Shown: one piece after another, positions 63,317 to 64,000 of the stretch | Layout: every line of letters starts with the position of its first letter | Position numbering within the stretch: position 1 is the first letter of the stretch | Source: CAWBCR01 sp963787375 | GTDB taxonomy: Bacteria > Chloroflexota > Anaerolineae > Aggregatilineales > UBA3940 | Assembly: GCA_963787375.1 (NCBI GenBank) | Contig: CAWBCR010000013.1 | Location: 186,001-250,000 of the forward strand | Length of the DNA stretch: 64,000 nucleotides | Direction: 5' to 3' | The notes under the pieces: model-generated | What the model was told of the DNA's origin: nothing | Seen by the model: the letters and a program-made list of their open reading frames with translations, nothing else | Databases searched by the model: none | Made by a program: the position numbers and the translations under genes

Positions 63317-64000
63317 TTGGACAAACTAGCGCCACTTGGAATCAATCTCGGCTACCTGTTGAGCCAGGCGGTCAACTTCTTTATCCTGTTCTTCCTGCTG
63401 CGCGCTGTGCTGTACAAGCCGCTGCTGAAGATGATGGACGACCGGCGCGACCGCATCGCTGAGGGCGTCAACAACGCCCGCCGAGCTGAAGAAGCCCTGG
63501 CCAGCGCCGAAGCCGACAAGCAGGCCGTCCTCGATGAGGCACGCGCCGAAGCGCAGCGCGTGATCGCTGAAGCGCGTCAGCGTGCCGAAGAGACTGCCAG
63601 CCAGATCAAGTCCGAAGCGCGCGACGAAGCTACCCGTATTGTCAACCAGGCGCGCGACGACGCTGGTAAAGAGCAGGAAATGCTGCTCAGCGACATGCGC
63701 GAGCAGATCGTCTCGCTGAGTATGGCGGCAGCGCACCACCTGATCGGCAAGAGCCTCGATGTTAAGCGTCAGAAGGAAGTTGTGAAGGACTTCTTTTCCG
63801 CGGTTCCGGCTGAGGCTAAAGCGCTGTCAGGTAACATTGAAGTGATCACCGCCGTTCCCCTGACCGACGCCGAGAAGAAGAAGTTCACGACAGAACTGAA
63901 AAGCGAGGCCATCAGCTTCGTGGTCGATTCGTCCATTCTGGGCGGCGTTATCGTGCGGGCGGGTGGCCGTCAGGTCGATGTCAGCTTCGCGAACCAGCTC
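63317..64000 (+). CDS. atpF: F0F1 ATP synthase subunit b fused to a delta-like C-terminal domain (cut by window end)
   Basis: The frame opens at TTG six bases after GGGAGG and stays open to the last base, 228 codons. The N-terminus is the b helix (INLGYLLSQAVNFFILFFLLRAVLYKP), followed by the long Ala/Glu/Arg coiled coil (about 45-135). From about residue 165 the sequence is IEVITAVPLTDAEKKKF and SILGGVIVRAGGRQVDVSF, the C-terminal domain of the delta subunit (GGxxVRxGxxxxD). The N-terminal helical bundle of delta is missing. It serves as the peripheral stalk. Whether a separate atpH follows lies outside the window. Confidence 0.92.
   Translation, partial: MDKLAPLGINLGYLLSQAVNFFILFFLLRAVLYKPLLKMMDDRRDRIAEGVNNARRAEEALASAEADKQAVLDEARAEAQRVIAEARQRAEETASQIKSEARDEATRIVNQARDDAGKEQEMLLSDMREQIVSLSMAAAHHLIGKSLDVKRQKEVVKDFFSAVPAEAKALSGNIEVITAVPLTDAEKKKFTTELKSEAISFVVDSSILGGVIVRAGGRQVDVSFANQL

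Overview
This window is a GC-rich bacterial chromosome segment that most resembles Chloroflexota, probably an Anaerolineae-like lineage. That placement is an inference from gene style and order: proline- and threonine-rich 'PTPTP' lipoproteins, FemAB-type transferases, a MoxR/DUF58/VWA cluster next to ABC exporters, a nuoH-J-K-L-M-M-N block, and an F0 b subunit fused to a delta-like domain. No 16S rRNA or tRNA gene was seen. Both ends cut genes: an exported protein on the left and atpF on the right.

Layout. 1-13.6 kb: an ABC-2 type export module (ATPase and two permeases) runs into a DUF4175-like / MoxR / DUF58 / VWA cluster on the + strand. Three tiny membrane proteins, a LysE exporter and a small inverted-repeat element carrying a GxxExxY (PD-(D/E)XK-like) gene interrupt it. 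13.6-18.6 kb: methionine aminopeptidase, a class IV aminotransferase, a SagB-type nitroreductase and an ADP-forming acyl-CoA synthetase. 18.6-25.9 kb: an MscS fragment, a zinc acylase, a renalase-like flavoprotein, an M20 peptidase, a response regulator with a degenerate receiver, rpsT, an IS30 element, a small membrane protein and a CheY-like protein. 26-31.2 kb: a phosphodiesterase-type hydrolase, then a surface-sugar locus (flippase, WecE-type transaminase, NUDIX hydrolase). 31.3-40.6 kb: rnpB, an SH3b lipoprotein, an unknown protein coupled to a giant alpha-2-macroglobulin lipoprotein, and two tandem paralogues of unknown function. 40.6-51.4 kb: a methyltransferase-like membrane protein, a TPR Ser/Thr kinase, a D-cysteine desulfhydrase-like enzyme, a FemAB/PH-like/FemAB operon, two ABC-2 permeases and a PD40-like lipoprotein. 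51.5-64 kb: complex I membrane-arm genes with two nuoM copies, then the start of the ATP synthase operon.

Functional reading. The right third is an energy-conservation block: a proton-pumping membrane arm followed by F0, each with its own recognisable promoter. The rest is dominated by envelope functions: exporters, lipoproteins, a protease-trap macroglobulin, peptidoglycan-type aminoacyl transferases and surface-glycan genes.

Sequence quality. At least a dozen genes are interrupted by 1-2 base indels, mostly +1 insertions, that restore well-known family motifs when corrected. The essential nuo and atp genes and rpsT are intact. I read most of these as uncorrected assembly errors rather than decay, so such genes are annotated as single CDSs with the break described. 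'pseudogene' is kept for the four-times interrupted transaminase and the truncated MscS fragment.
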